NCBI GenBank assembly: GCA_017624275.1
Contig: JAGANG010000049.1
Coordinates: 1 to 52,597, forward strand
Length of the DNA stretch: 52,597 bases
Direction: 5' to 3'
DNA from: Spirochaetales bacterium
GTDB taxonomy: Bacteria > Spirochaetota > GWE2-31-10
The notes under the pieces were generated by a model that was not told where the DNA came from, ran no database searches, and saw nothing but the letters and a program-made list of their open reading frames with translations. Below, piece by piece: positions 17,123-26,346 of this stretch. The number at the start of each line of letters is the position of its first letter. The first letter of the stretch is position 1. Made by a program: the position numbers and the translations under genes.

Positions 17123-18499
17123 ATGAATAATACAAAGTCACATAACGGTAAAGTCGTACCTTCAAATTTAGATGCAGAAAAATATATTTTAGCATCGCTG
17201 TTATTATACAATGAAGTTTTTGATAATTTAGAAGAAGTAAAACTTGAAGCTGAAGATTTTTTTGATATTCGAAACCAATGTATTTTTAAGGCTATGCGAG
17301 AGTTAAAATCCGAAAATCAACCATTAGAGTTGGTTTCAATTACCGAAAAAATGCGTGTCAGTAAAACTCTTGAAAGTGCCGGCGGTGCCGAATATCTATC
17401 TCTTTTACTTGATGTACAACCTACAAGTGCTTATGCCGTACATTATGCAAAAGTTGTAAAAGATAAATCTACATTAAGAAAACTAATTTCTATTTCAAGT
17501 GAAATCTTAAATGAAAGTTATAACAATCCGGAAAATATAAAAGAATTGGTCGATTGTGCAGAAAAGAAAATTCTTGATATTAATGACGATGTTTTTTCTA
17601 CAAAACTATTTGCCGTAAAAGATGTCGTTCGAGAAGCTATAAAGTATGCTGTAGACCAAAGTAAGCACAACGGTGAAATTTCCGGTATCCCATCCGGATA
17701 TTACGATTTAGATGACATGACCGACGGTTTTCATGATTCCGAATTAATAATAATTGCTGCACGTCCATCCGTTGGTAAAACAGCCTTTGCATTAAACATT
17801 CTAAACAACATGGCTTTACGACATGGTAAAAAGATTGGTTTTTTCAGTTGCGAAATGCCTAAATTACAACTTATGTTAAGAATGCTTTGTAGTGAAGCAG
17901 AAGTGGATCAACAAAGATTAAAAAAAGGGACTTTACCTCAACAAGCTTTAGGACAATTAGCCGAAGTTGCAGATCATTTTTATAAATCTACAATCATTTT
18001 TGATGACACTCCTAATATTCCGATTATGGAACTACGCAGTAAAGCTCGAAAAATGCGACGTGAATTTGGAGTCGAATGTATTATGATAGACTATTTAGGT
18101 CTCGTATCCGTAGGTGAAGAAATGAGTCAACTGCCACGTCATGAACAAGTAGCTTTTGTTTCTAAATCATTAAAATCATTAGCTCGTGAACTTGAGATCC
18201 CGATAATTGCTTTAGCACAGTTAAACCGTCTCGTAGAATCCCGAGGAGACGACGGCGTTCCCAGAATGTCTGACTTAAAAGATTCCGGCTCTATAGAACA
18301 AGATGCCGATTTAATCATGTTTATTCACAGAAAACAGTCACAATTAACCGAAAATGACGGACCAAGTAAAGTTGATATGAGAAAAATTATTGTAGGTAAA
18401 AACAGAAATGGTCCTATAGGTGATGTCGATTTTATATTCTTAAATCAATTTACGAAGTTCGCATTAAAAGATAAAACAAGTAACGAACAATTTGAATAA
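17123..18499 (+). CDS. dnaB: Replicative DNA helicase DnaB
   Basis: The 458-residue protein has the primase-interacting N-terminal domain (NLDAEKYILASLL) and the RecA-like hexameric helicase domain. The P-loop is ARPSVGKTAF near 215, Walker B lies in CIMIDYLGLV, and ALAQLNR and SDLKDSGSIEQDADLIMF are DnaB hallmarks. It unwinds DNA at the fork. No intein is present. The ribosome binding site is AGGAAAAGG. Its place after rplI is conserved in many genomes. The downstream sppA starts 14 bases after its stop. Confidence 0.97.
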   Translation: MNNTKSHNGKVVPSNLDAEKYILASLLLYNEVFDNLEEVKLEAEDFFDIRNQCIFKAMRELKSENQPLELVSITEKMRVSKTLESAGGAEYLSLLLDVQPTSAYAVHYAKVVKDKSTLRKLISISSEILNESYNNPENIKELVDCAEKKILDINDDVFSTKLFAVKDVVREAIKYAVDQSKHNGEISGIPSGYYDLDDMTDGFHDSELIIIAARPSVGKTAFALNILNNMALRHGKKIGFFSCEMPKLQLMLRMLCSEAEVDQQRLKKGTLPQQALGQLAEVADHFYKSTIIFDDTPNIPIMELRSKARKMRREFGVECIMIDYLGLVSVGEEMSQLPRHEQVAFVSKSLKSLARELEIPIIALAQLNRLVESRGDDGVPRMSDLKDSGSIEQDADLIMFIHRKQSQLTENDGPSKVDMRKIIVGKNRNGPIGDVDFIFLNQFTKFALKDKTSNEQFE

Positions 18500-18513
18500 T
18501 ATCGGAGATTTCT

Positions 18514-20253
18514 ATGAAGAGTTTTTTTAAATCTTTTTTTATTTTCTTTTCTGGCATGATGTTCAGCGGTTTTTTATTAATCGCACTAATAATAAGTTTC
18601 GTTTTACTATTTCAGTCACAAACTAATAAAGATTTACAAAATGATTCTTTTTTAGTTCTTGATTATAACGGAGAAATAATTGAGAAACCAAACGAAACAT
18701 CTTTATTTTTCCCTAACAACAAAATCAGATTAAAAGACATCACAAATGCAATTGATAAAGCCCGTTTTGATAATAAGATAAAATTTATATTGATTGACGG
18801 TGACTTTACGCAATATCCGATGAATTATGTTTATGAAATAGAAAAGGAATTACAAAACTTTAAAAAATCCGGGAAAAAAGTTTATGCATGGTTTTCGAAT
18901 TCCGGCGGAAGTGCGTATACCTTGTGTACTGCTGCAGAAAAAATAGCAATGCCAAATACAAATGCTGCCAATCTAAATATCGGTGGCTACAGTATGACAA
19001 TTCCGTATAATAAAAATTTATTCGATAAAGCCGGCATTGCGTTTCATGTAGTGCACATGGGAGATTTTAAAGGCAGCGGTGAAAATTACACAAGAGACAC
19101 TATCAGTCAGCAACTTGAAGAACAATATAGACTTGTTTTTGATAATATTTATAAATCTAAAATTGAAATAATCGCAAAAAATCGAAATCTGAAACCGGAA
19201 ATTCTTGATTCACTGATTGCAAATAACAAAACACGATTTATGACTCCGGACGATGCTATAAAACACGGACTCGTAGATATAAAAACAAGTCGGGAAAATT
19301 TCATTTCAGAAGCTTCTGCAGGTAAAAAGTTATCTGCGATTTCTTTAGAATCTTACATTCCACTTTTATCCGGCGGAAATACTACAAATACTTCAAATAA
19401 TAAAATTGCAATTGTTTATGTAGACGGACAAATCATAAACGGAGATTCTGCTGAAAATTATAACGGTGAAAGTTATATCGGTGAAAAATCTTTCAACCAA
19501 GACATTGAAAAAATCCAAAAAGATCCTTCTGTACAAGGAGTAATTTTGAGAGTTAATTCTCCCGGCGGAAGTGCTTTAGCCAGCGAGATTATGTATCAAA
19601 AACTTATGGAGTTAAAACAAAGCAAGCCTCTTTTTGTTTCAATGGGAGCGTATGCTGCATCCGGCGGATATTATATAAGTTTACCAGCAAATAAAATTTA
19701 TACTTCACCTTTTACTATTACCGGCTCGGTAGGAGTAGTTTCTATGTTTATGGATATTGAAAAATTAAGCGATAAAATTGGAATTAATTTCAATACTATA
19801 AAAAAATATCCAATGGATGATATGTTTTCATTTGCACGAAAACCAAGTGATTTAGAATTAGAATCTATTCGAAATTCATCACGCATGATCTATAAAGAAT
19901 TTACATCTCATTTAGTTGAAAATCGTAAAATCGATTCCATACTTATTCCTCAAGTAGCTGAAGGAAGAATCTGGTCTGGAGCTCAAGCTGTTGAAAATAT
20001 AAACTTTGCCGATGAAATCGGTTCATTAAATGACGCAATAGAAGGCTTGAAAAAAGAATTAAATTTAAATTCTGTAAAAATTGAAGAATATCCGCGTCCT
20101 GCTGATGTATTTGAGAAATTAGGAAGTTTAATGAATACGGTAATCAATAAACATTCAATATTAGAGCAACTAGGATTTGATGATTTTCAATGTGAAAATG
20201 TTAATCGTCCATTATTATATACGCCAAAATATATTGAAAATTCTAAACTTTAA
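18514..20253 (+). CDS. sppA: Signal peptide peptidase SppA, 67K type
   Basis: The 579-residue protein has one N-terminal membrane anchor (residues 8-33) and two tandem S49 domains, as in the long enterobacterial type. The catalytic Lys is probably Lys186 in GDFKGSGENYTRD of the first half, and the nucleophile is Ser383 in GAYAASGGYY of the second; both are present. It degrades cleaved signal peptides in the membrane. It starts behind CGGAG and is followed 12 bases later by pyrD, so the two are probably co-transcribed. Confidence 0.93.
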   Translation: MKSFFKSFFIFFSGMMFSGFLLIALIISFVLLFQSQTNKDLQNDSFLVLDYNGEIIEKPNETSLFFPNNKIRLKDITNAIDKARFDNKIKFILIDGDFTQYPMNYVYEIEKELQNFKKSGKKVYAWFSNSGGSAYTLCTAAEKIAMPNTNAANLNIGGYSMTIPYNKNLFDKAGIAFHVVHMGDFKGSGENYTRDTISQQLEEQYRLVFDNIYKSKIEIIAKNRNLKPEILDSLIANNKTRFMTPDDAIKHGLVDIKTSRENFISEASAGKKLSAISLESYIPLLSGGNTTNTSNNKIAIVYVDGQIINGDSAENYNGESYIGEKSFNQDIEKIQKDPSVQGVILRVNSPGGSALASEIMYQKLMELKQSKPLFVSMGAYAASGGYYISLPANKIYTSPFTITGSVGVVSMFMDIEKLSDKIGINFNTIKKYPMDDMFSFARKPSDLELESIRNSSRMIYKEFTSHLVENRKIDSILIPQVAEGRIWSGAQAVENINFADEIGSLNDAIEGLKKELNLNSVKIEEYPRPADVFEKLGSLMNTVINKHSILEQLGFDDFQCENVNRPLLYTPKYIENSKL

Positions 20254-20265
20254 AAGGAGTATTTT

Positions 20266-21174
20266 ATGGGTATAAATTTTTGTAATGTAAATTTTCCACG
20301 TAACGGAGTTTTAGCTTCCGGAATTTTAGGAGTCACCGGTTGTTCTATGGCAAATGTCGCAGAAAACGGTGCCGGTGGTATAACTTGTAAATCTATTTCA
20401 AAAAATGAACGTAACGGTCATCCTACACCGGTAGCTCAAGTTTATGAACATGGATTACTAAATGCCGTAGGATTATCCTCAACAGGTATTGATAATTCTA
20501 ATAAAGAACTAAAATATTTACGTGAAAACAGTGACGCTGTTGTCATAGCTTCTGTTTTCGGAGCAACACCGGAAGAATTCAGAGATACAGCCGTTATGTT
20601 AGATGAAAAAAATGTTGATATTATAGAATTAAATATTTCATGTCCTAACGTAGCAGATGAATTCGGATTAGCATTCAGTGCAACTCCAGAAAGTGCTGCA
20701 TCTGTAGTAAAAGCTGTTCGTCCGGCTACAAACAAACCTATATTAGTAAAATTATCTCCGAATTTTCCTAATATCGGAAGAATCGCAAAAAGTTGTGAAG
20801 ATGCCGGAGCCGACGGTATTACCGCAATTAATACAGTAGGACCAGGAATGTTGATTGATATTCACACTTATCAGCCAAAATTAAGTAACAAATGCGGAGG
20901 CGTAAGCGGTCCGGCAATATTACCGATAGCAATTCGTTGTATTTACGACATTTATAAAAGCGTAAAAATACCTATTTTGGGAATGGGGGGAATCACAACC
21001 ACAGAAGATGCAATACAAATGATTGCCGCCGGAGCCAGAATTTACGGAGTAGGTACTGGTGTAATTATTCAAGGGAAAGACATTTTCAAAAAAATTAATA
21101 ACGGAATCGACGCATATTTAGCTGATAAAAAAATAAGTTATGATGATTTAGTCGGTATTGCTCATAAACAATAA
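20266..21174 (+). CDS. pyrD: Dihydroorotate dehydrogenase, class 1B catalytic subunit
   Basis: The 302-residue protein oxidises dihydroorotate to orotate with FMN. NISCPNV near 125 holds the Cys that class 1 enzymes use as base. KPILVKLSPNF, TAINTVGPGM, KCGGVSGPAI and LGMGGITTTEDA are FMN-barrel landmarks. The adjacent pyrK makes it the NAD-dependent class 1B type, a PyrD2-PyrK2 heterotetramer in the cytoplasm. It starts behind AAAAGGAG. Confidence 0.95.
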   Translation: MGINFCNVNFPRNGVLASGILGVTGCSMANVAENGAGGITCKSISKNERNGHPTPVAQVYEHGLLNAVGLSSTGIDNSNKELKYLRENSDAVVIASVFGATPEEFRDTAVMLDEKNVDIIELNISCPNVADEFGLAFSATPESAASVVKAVRPATNKPILVKLSPNFPNIGRIAKSCEDAGADGITAINTVGPGMLIDIHTYQPKLSNKCGGVSGPAILPIAIRCIYDIYKSVKIPILGMGGITTTEDAIQMIAAGARIYGVGTGVIIQGKDIFKKINNGIDAYLADKKISYDDLVGIAHKQ

Positions 21175-21184
21175 GGAGATAATC

Positions 21185-22030
21185 ATGAACAAACAATTAA
21201 TTGAAAAAACATATCCAATTATAAAAATTGAAGATCATAACACAGATAATCAACAAAAAACATTTTTCTTCAATATTGAAGATGATGTAATAAAAAACAA
21301 TATAAATGTTCTTCCTGGACAATTTTATATGTTACGAACAAAATTAGGACAAAAACCTATTTCTGTTTCTCATTTTGACGGAAAAATTATCGGTTTTACT
21401 GTTTTAAAACGTGGTAATGTAACAGCCGACCTTCTCGATAATGCAGATGTCGGGACTTACATTGGTTTGACGGGTCCATTGGGCAATACTTTTGACTTAT
21501 CTGAAAATGATGAAAACATATTAATTATAGGCGGCGGAGTAGGTATTGCACCTGTTTATAATTTGGCAAAATATGCATTAAATAAAACCAATATAAAAAC
21601 TACAGCTTTGTTTGGTTCCAGAACGGCATCTTTATCTGCATTCGCACAAGATTTACCACGTCAAACAGATAGATTTGAATCTCGTTTTTACACTGATGAT
21701 GAAACAGGTGAAAATCATGGTTTTGTAACAAAAGATTTAGAAGAGATTTTCTCCAAACAAAAATTTACCAGTGTTTATATGTGTGGTCCGGAAAAAATGA
21801 TGGTAATAGCTGCCGAACAAATACGTAAATTGCAACCAAACATCAGAATAAGAATTTCAATGGAACGTTATATGAAATGCGGAATCGGATTATGCGGATC
21901 GTGTGTTCTTGATGATATCGGGCTTAGAGTTTGTGCCGACGGTCCGGTTTTCGATTATGATGTATTAATAAAATCAAAAGAATTCGGAAAATATCACCGA
22001 GATTCCCACGGCGTAATTCATTCTTTTTAG
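21185..22030 (+). CDS. pyrK: Dihydroorotate dehydrogenase electron-transfer subunit
   Basis: ATG 21185 is preferred because AAGGAG (21173-21178) lies six bases upstream; a TTG at 21158 inside pyrD is less likely. The 281-residue protein has a ferredoxin-reductase fold. KPISVSHF is the FAD-binding block, IIGGGVGIAPVY the NAD-binding block, and CGIGLCGSCVLDD with a later Cys in RVCADGPVF provides the 2Fe-2S ligands. It passes electrons from the PyrD FMN to NAD+. It lies ten bases after pyrD and nine before pyrC. Confidence 0.95.
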   Translation: MNKQLIEKTYPIIKIEDHNTDNQQKTFFFNIEDDVIKNNINVLPGQFYMLRTKLGQKPISVSHFDGKIIGFTVLKRGNVTADLLDNADVGTYIGLTGPLGNTFDLSENDENILIIGGGVGIAPVYNLAKYALNKTNIKTTALFGSRTASLSAFAQDLPRQTDRFESRFYTDDETGENHGFVTKDLEEIFSKQKFTSVYMCGPEKMMVIAAEQIRKLQPNIRIRISMERYMKCGIGLCGSCVLDDIGLRVCADGPVFDYDVLIKSKEFGKYHRDSHGVIHSF

Positions 22031-22038
22031 GAGTTTTG

Positions 22039-23295
22039 ATGAAAACTTTAATTACTAATATCAAAGCATTTATTAACGGCAATTTCATTGATACAAAAAT
22101 TTTATTAAACGATGAAAAAATAATTGAAGTATCTGAAAATATAACAGCCGATTCTGACACAAAAGTTATCGACGGAAAAAATGCTTATGTTTCCTATGGT
22201 TTTATAGACCCACACGTTCATTTCAGAACTCCGGGAGCTGAAAATAAAGAAAATTGGAATTCCGGAAGCAAGGCAGCATTAGCCGGAGGTTTTACATACG
22301 TACTTGATATGCCTAATAACACGCCTGCGGCTACAGATTTTGATATATTAAAAAAGAAAACTGAAATAGCTAAAAAAGACAGCCTTGTAAATTTTGGTTT
22401 TTACTTAGGACTTACGGAAGAAAATAGTACTCATCTAAGTGAAATACTTGAACAATGTAAAAAAGATTCTGTTCCTGTATTCGGAATCAAAGTTTTCCTT
22501 GGTGCTTCAACCGGCTCATTATTGGTAGAAAATATTGAAACTATCGAAAAAGCATTTGCAGTAGGCGTACCGGTTTTATTTCACGGCGAAGAAAATTCCC
22601 TATTAAAAAATTCAGTTTTTACAACATTGGAGCAACACGAAGCAAACCGTCCGGCAAAAGCCGAAATCGAAGCCATTCGAAAAATAAAAAAAGCAGCTGA
22701 AAAATACAAAAATACAGCTAAAATTTATATCTGTCACTTATCTTCCGACGGAGGCTTACAAGAAGCTTTAAAAATGCGTAACGAAGGTTTCAATATTTAT
22801 TTAGAAGCGACTCCGCATCACTTAGTTCTAAATTTGGAAGCGATTACATCTTCTCCAATCGCAAAAGTTAATCCTCCGATTCGTCATAAAAATGATATGA
22901 CAGCATTACAAAATGCATTAAAAAATAGTCAAATTGATTGTATCGGAACAGACCATGCTCCGCATTTAATTGAAGAAAAAACATCTGACGATCCGCCGTC
23001 CGGTTTTCCGGGACTTGAAACTGCATTTTATGCATTAAATACGTTGGTTTCAAAAAAGGTTATTACATTAGAACAACTTATTGAAAAACTAACCGAAGCG
23101 TATAAAATTTTTAATATAGCTATGCACGGAGAAATAAAAGCCGGTTATTATGCAAATCTAGTTTTTCTGCAACATAAACATACGGTTTTTAACGCTGCGA
23201 ATGCAAATACAAAAGCTAAATTTTCTCCATTTGATAATATTACCTCTGATATTTCCATAGAACATGTTTTTGTCAATGGAAAACAAAATTATTAA
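22039..23295 (+). CDS. pyrC: Dihydroorotase, class I
   Basis: ATG 22039 follows TAGGAG with five bases of spacing. The 418-residue amidohydrolase closes carbamoyl-aspartate to dihydroorotate. DPHVHFRTPG gives the first metal His pair, the Lys of GIKVFLGASTG the likely bridging carboxylated residue, CHLS and the later ATPHH the other His ligands, and IGTDHAPH the catalytic Asp. With pyrD and pyrK it supplies steps of de novo UMP synthesis. pyrB, carAB, pyrE and pyrF are not in this window. Confidence 0.94.
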   Translation: MKTLITNIKAFINGNFIDTKILLNDEKIIEVSENITADSDTKVIDGKNAYVSYGFIDPHVHFRTPGAENKENWNSGSKAALAGGFTYVLDMPNNTPAATDFDILKKKTEIAKKDSLVNFGFYLGLTEENSTHLSEILEQCKKDSVPVFGIKVFLGASTGSLLVENIETIEKAFAVGVPVLFHGEENSLLKNSVFTTLEQHEANRPAKAEIEAIRKIKKAAEKYKNTAKIYICHLSSDGGLQEALKMRNEGFNIYLEATPHHLVLNLEAITSSPIAKVNPPIRHKNDMTALQNALKNSQIDCIGTDHAPHLIEEKTSDDPPSGFPGLETAFYALNTLVSKKVITLEQLIEKLTEAYKIFNIAMHGEIKAGYYANLVFLQHKHTVFNAANANTKAKFSPFDNITSDISIEHVFVNGKQNY

Positions 23296-23325
23296 AAATG
23301 CTAGCAGCGTTTCTTGGGAAGAAAA

Positions 23326-24090
23326 ATGGTCGGAATTTATTTTAGCGGAACAGGCAATTCCAAATATGCGGTTGAATTGTTTTGCAAAGAGTATGATAAA
23401 AATACAAGAATATTTTCGATAGAAGACATTGATATTTGTCGTGCAGTTAAAGATGAAGAAATACTTATTTTTGCATATCCGGTTCAATATAGTACCGTTC
23501 CAAAGATGCTGCGTGATTTTATTATTGATAACAAGGAATTATGGGCAAACAAAAAAATCTTTGTCATTGCTACAATGGGATTATTTAGTGGTGACGGTGC
23601 AGGTATTCTCGGACGACTTTTGAAGATGTACGGAGCAAAAATAATTGGTGGATTACATTTAAAAATGCCTGATAGTATCGGTGATATAAAATTATTAAAA
23701 CGGTCTTTAAATGGTAATAAAGTTCTTATTAGAAAGGCTGAACAAAAAATAAAAAATGCTGTTCATTCTTTTAATATAGAAAAACTGCCTCAAGAAGGAA
23801 TCGGTATTTTTTACCGTATGGCTGGATTTTTCGGACAAAGACTGTATTTTGGTCACATGACAAAAAATTACTCTGATAAATTGCATGTGAATACAGACAA
23901 ATGTATTGTTTGCGGAAAATGTGAAAAATTATGTCCTATGAAAAACATAAAACTTGTTAATAAAAGAATATTACAAAATAATCAATGTACCATGTGTTAC
24001 AGATGTATTAATAATTGCCCAAAACAAGCTATAACTTTGCTTGGAAAATCTGTTGTAGAGCAAAGTTTAATAGAGAAATACTTAGAATGA
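23326..24090 (+). CDS. Flavodoxin-like/ferredoxin fusion (EFR1-type)
   Basis: ATG 23326 is preferred over a TTG 12 bases upstream, with GGGAAG as binding site. The 254-residue protein begins VGIYFSGTGNSKYAVELF, whose SGTGNS is an FMN-phosphate loop. A flavodoxin-like domain runs to about 170. Two 4Fe-4S motifs follow: CIVCGKCEKLCPMKNI and CTMCYRCINNCPKQAI. This arrangement is common in anaerobes and probably moves electrons between flavin and clusters for an unknown partner. It is the last gene of the dnaB-pyr transcript, followed by a terminator. Confidence 0.88.
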   Translation: MVGIYFSGTGNSKYAVELFCKEYDKNTRIFSIEDIDICRAVKDEEILIFAYPVQYSTVPKMLRDFIIDNKELWANKKIFVIATMGLFSGDGAGILGRLLKMYGAKIIGGLHLKMPDSIGDIKLLKRSLNGNKVLIRKAEQKIKNAVHSFNIEKLPQEGIGIFYRMAGFFGQRLYFGHMTKNYSDKLHVNTDKCIVCGKCEKLCPMKNIKLVNKRILQNNQCTMCYRCINNCPKQAITLLGKSVVEQSLIEKYLE

Positions 24091-24117
24091 TCTTTTCACT
24101 ATTGATGAAAATAAAAT

Positions 24118-24167
24118 GCATTCGGAGAATTGAATTTACTTATTCAAATTTACCGAGTGTTTTTTTA
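24118..24167 (+). terminator. Intrinsic terminator after the pyr/EFR1 operon
   Basis: GCATTCGG with an inner AATTGAAT arm (24118-24133) pairs imperfectly with ATTCAAATTTACCGAGTGT (24142-24160), followed by a T-run to 24166. It lies 28 bases after the flavodoxin/ferredoxin stop. Confidence 0.8.
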
Positions 24168-24630
24168 TGTCCAAATAGCTGATAAAGAAGAGTAGGGAAT
24201 AGACTAAAATTTTTTAATACAACTCAATATCACATGAGATTTAATTGTATTATTTTTAATACATTCCAACCTTGAAGTAACATGATAAACCTACACTTAA
24301 CCAGCTTATAAGTAAAATAATCAATAATAAAATTGTATTTTCCTAAAATATTTAAAATTTTAAAAGTTATCTTTTTTTATACTATTCACTATAAATCAAA
24401 TTAAATATTAACATCTTCATCAAACAGAATGTTCTTTCATTCAAGCCTTAAAAAACACAAAAATGTATTCAAAATTTTAGAATATGCAAAAAAAATATAA
24501 GTTATTTTATTCTTTAATCTATTATTAAATAAACAGATTTCAGTAAGTAAAAAACATTTTTTTAAAAAGGTAAGCGAGAAAAATATGAATATATTCTTAT
24601 TAATTAATATAGTTTTATAAGGTAAATTTT
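24168..24630. other. Gene-free A+T-rich gap
   Basis: About 460 bases of very A+T-rich sequence without an ORF of normal coding look. Near its end, ATG 24585 opens a 12-codon mini-ORF (MNIFLLINIVL then stop at 24620), loosely preceded by AAAAAGG. It ends ten bases before the 24631 ORF and could be a leader peptide or chance. No RNA gene was recognised. The gap probably holds the promoter of the 24631 ORF, but A+T content makes -10 matches meaningless. Confidence 0.5.
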
Positions 24631-24903
24631 ATGCTCTCTTGTTATTGTAATATTAAGGAATCACAAAATAAAAACTGGAACTGTCCATCTTCCATCCAGC
24701 CTTGGGAATGCCCACACAATATATTAAACTCAAATAAAACATTTTTTCACGATAGGAAAACTGCAAAATGCTTGAAAAAACATAACATTATAATGGGAAT
24801 TATTTTTCTTTTCACACCTTTATTTCCGTTATCTGCATATTTTTTTGCCAGTGCAGCTTCAATAAAAAGCGGTAAGAAAAACGTTTTCAGAAGAATAATA
24901 TAA
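24631..24903 (+). CDS. Small Cys-rich membrane protein, unknown
   Basis: A 90-residue ORF starts at ATG 24631 behind AAGG (nine bases upstream). The N-terminal half has six Cys-containing positions in a hydrophilic stretch (MLSCYCNIKE, NWNCPSS, PWECPHN, AKCLKK), suggesting metal binding or disulfides. Residues 52-76 are a single hydrophobic segment, IIMGIIFLFTPLFPLSAYFF and beyond, followed by a basic tail. The stop abuts the folC stop on the opposite strand with no terminator between. I recognise no family. It may be real given the binding site and membrane-protein pattern, but a chance ORF is possible. Confidence 0.5.
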   Translation: MLSCYCNIKESQNKNWNCPSSIQPWECPHNILNSNKTFFHDRKTAKCLKKHNIIMGIIFLFTPLFPLSAYFFASAASIKSGKKNVFRRII

Positions 24904-26202
24904 TCAAGATTTTTTAAAATACCACTCTTTGAATGGTCCAGATAAATAGAAAGAACCTGTAACTAATTTTGCATTAGAATACTTTTTATCATTTATAAAC
25001 TCTTCAAAAGCCTTTTCTTGCACTGGAACAAGCTTTACGTTATCACAATATTTTTGCAACTCTTTAACCAATTGCTGAACATCCGCATTTTTATATGCGG
25101 ATAGGTTAGTTATTAAAATTTGGTCTGCAATCTTTGCTATCTTTCTGCTTATATAAGCAACATCTTTTGTATTGCACACACTGAATAAAATATCCCATTT
25201 TTTATTTGGAAAATGCTTTCTCAACGTAATAACTAAACTATCAATAGATTCTTTATTATGTGCCGTATCAATAAAAAGACTTTCAGATGATGAAATCTTT
25301 TCTATTCTGCCGGGAATACTTAAATCTATAGAACCATATATTTTTAAATGCTCAATAAGATTCGGGGATATTTGTAAAACACATTCTAATGCTGTTAGAA
25401 AATTCCAAATCTGGTGTTTTCCATAAAACGGCAATTGAAAATCAACTTTATTTTTCCCTTTTCGCTTAAATGAAAAAGATATTCCGTCTTGTCTATAACA
25501 AATATTCTCCACTTTATAAATCTTCTTAACAGAGAAAAAAGGAGAGTTCAGTTTATTTGCTACATTAGAAAAAAATTTGCCGCATCTGTAACATTGTTTC
25601 CCGAATATAACCGGACGATTTTCTTTTATTATTCCGGCTTTTTCCGCTGATATCTGTCTTATTGTATTACCGAGAATCTCAATATGGTCAAAACCAATTG
25701 TGGTTATTACCGATATTTCCGGATTTATAACATTAGTACAATCAAGCCGACCGCCGAGTCCCGTCTCTATTACAAAATAATCAGCATCTCTTTGAATACC
25801 ATACATAATAGAAATCAAGAAGAAAAATTCAAATGTTGTGGGAACCAAATTATTTTTATCAAAAATTTTCTTTAATGAACTTGTTATATCTATTAAATCA
25901 TCATCAGAAATTTCCATCATGTTATACATGATACGTTCATTTGTCCGTACCAAATGAGGAGAAGTAAATGTTAATGTATTATAGCCGCATTCAAGTAAAA
26001 GTCTTGTTATAAATAACGAAGTACTGCCTTTTCCCTTAGTTCCTGCAATATGAATAAATTTCAATCCTTTATGCGGATTTCCCAAACAATTTAATATATT
26101 CGAAATATTATCTAAAGAATAACATGACGCTGATGTCCCTGTTTTTTCCAAATTTGTAAATGAATATATATAATCCAAAGTCTCTTCAATATCTTGAAAC
26201 AT
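24904..26202 (-). CDS. folC: Folylpolyglutamate/dihydrofolate synthase
   Basis: The start is set at ATG 26202, which overlaps the stop of the 47-codon ORF as TAATG; an in-frame ATG at 26211 has no better site. The 432-residue protein adds glutamate to folates, and usually to dihydropteroate. The P-loop is IAGTKGKGSTS near 50. TFTSPHL, ETGLGGRLDCTNVI, TTIGFDHIEILG and DTAHNKES are Mur-ligase-type landmarks of FolC. It is the last gene of a mazG-ORF-folC unit and meets the small membrane ORF tail to tail. Confidence 0.93.
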   Translation of the reverse strand: MFQDIEETLDYIYSFTNLEKTGTSASCYSLDNISNILNCLGNPHKGLKFIHIAGTKGKGSTSLFITRLLLECGYNTLTFTSPHLVRTNERIMYNMMEISDDDLIDITSSLKKIFDKNNLVPTTFEFFFLISIMYGIQRDADYFVIETGLGGRLDCTNVINPEISVITTIGFDHIEILGNTIRQISAEKAGIIKENRPVIFGKQCYRCGKFFSNVANKLNSPFFSVKKIYKVENICYRQDGISFSFKRKGKNKVDFQLPFYGKHQIWNFLTALECVLQISPNLIEHLKIYGSIDLSIPGRIEKISSSESLFIDTAHNKESIDSLVITLRKHFPNKKWDILFSVCNTKDVAYISRKIAKIADQILITNLSAYKNADVQQLVKELQKYCDNVKLVPVQEKAFEEFINDKKYSNAKLVTGSFYLSGPFKEWYFKKS

Positions 26203-26345
26203 TATTTCCATCCAAAAGTTGCAGGTGATTTATTAGTAATATCGTAATAAATATTATCAACAAAAGATAACAGCGTAATTTCTTTTACTATTTGTTTTAA
26301 TAATAAAATACCAGGATTTTTAAATCTTGCAAGAAGCATATCCAT
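26202..26345 (-). CDS. Unannotated 47-residue ORF between mazG and folC
   Basis: On the minus strand ATG 26345 follows the mazG stop by one base, and the TAA at 26204-26202 shares its last A with the folC ATG. The product starts MDMLLARFKNPGILLLKQ and ends SPATFGWK. It has a basic start, a Leu/Ile-rich middle and an aromatic/acidic segment (FVDNIYYDI). No family is recognised. The exact fit between two genes, filling the whole gap in one frame with coupled ends, argues for a translated peptide. A binding site would lie inside the mazG end, where GCCGGTGA is only modest. A 5' remnant of folC is less likely because the frames differ. Confidence 0.55.
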   Translation of the reverse strand: MDMLLARFKNPGILLLKQIVKEITLLSFVDNIYYDITNKSPATFGWK

Positions 26346-26346
26346 T

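Noticed and set aside
20254..20265. Riboswitch or attenuator before pyrD
   Set aside because: Only 12 bases separate sppA and pyrD, leaving no room for one.
24585..24620. 12-codon mini-ORF as a separate gene
   Set aside because: It is too short and its binding site too poor to call; mentioned only as part of the gap.
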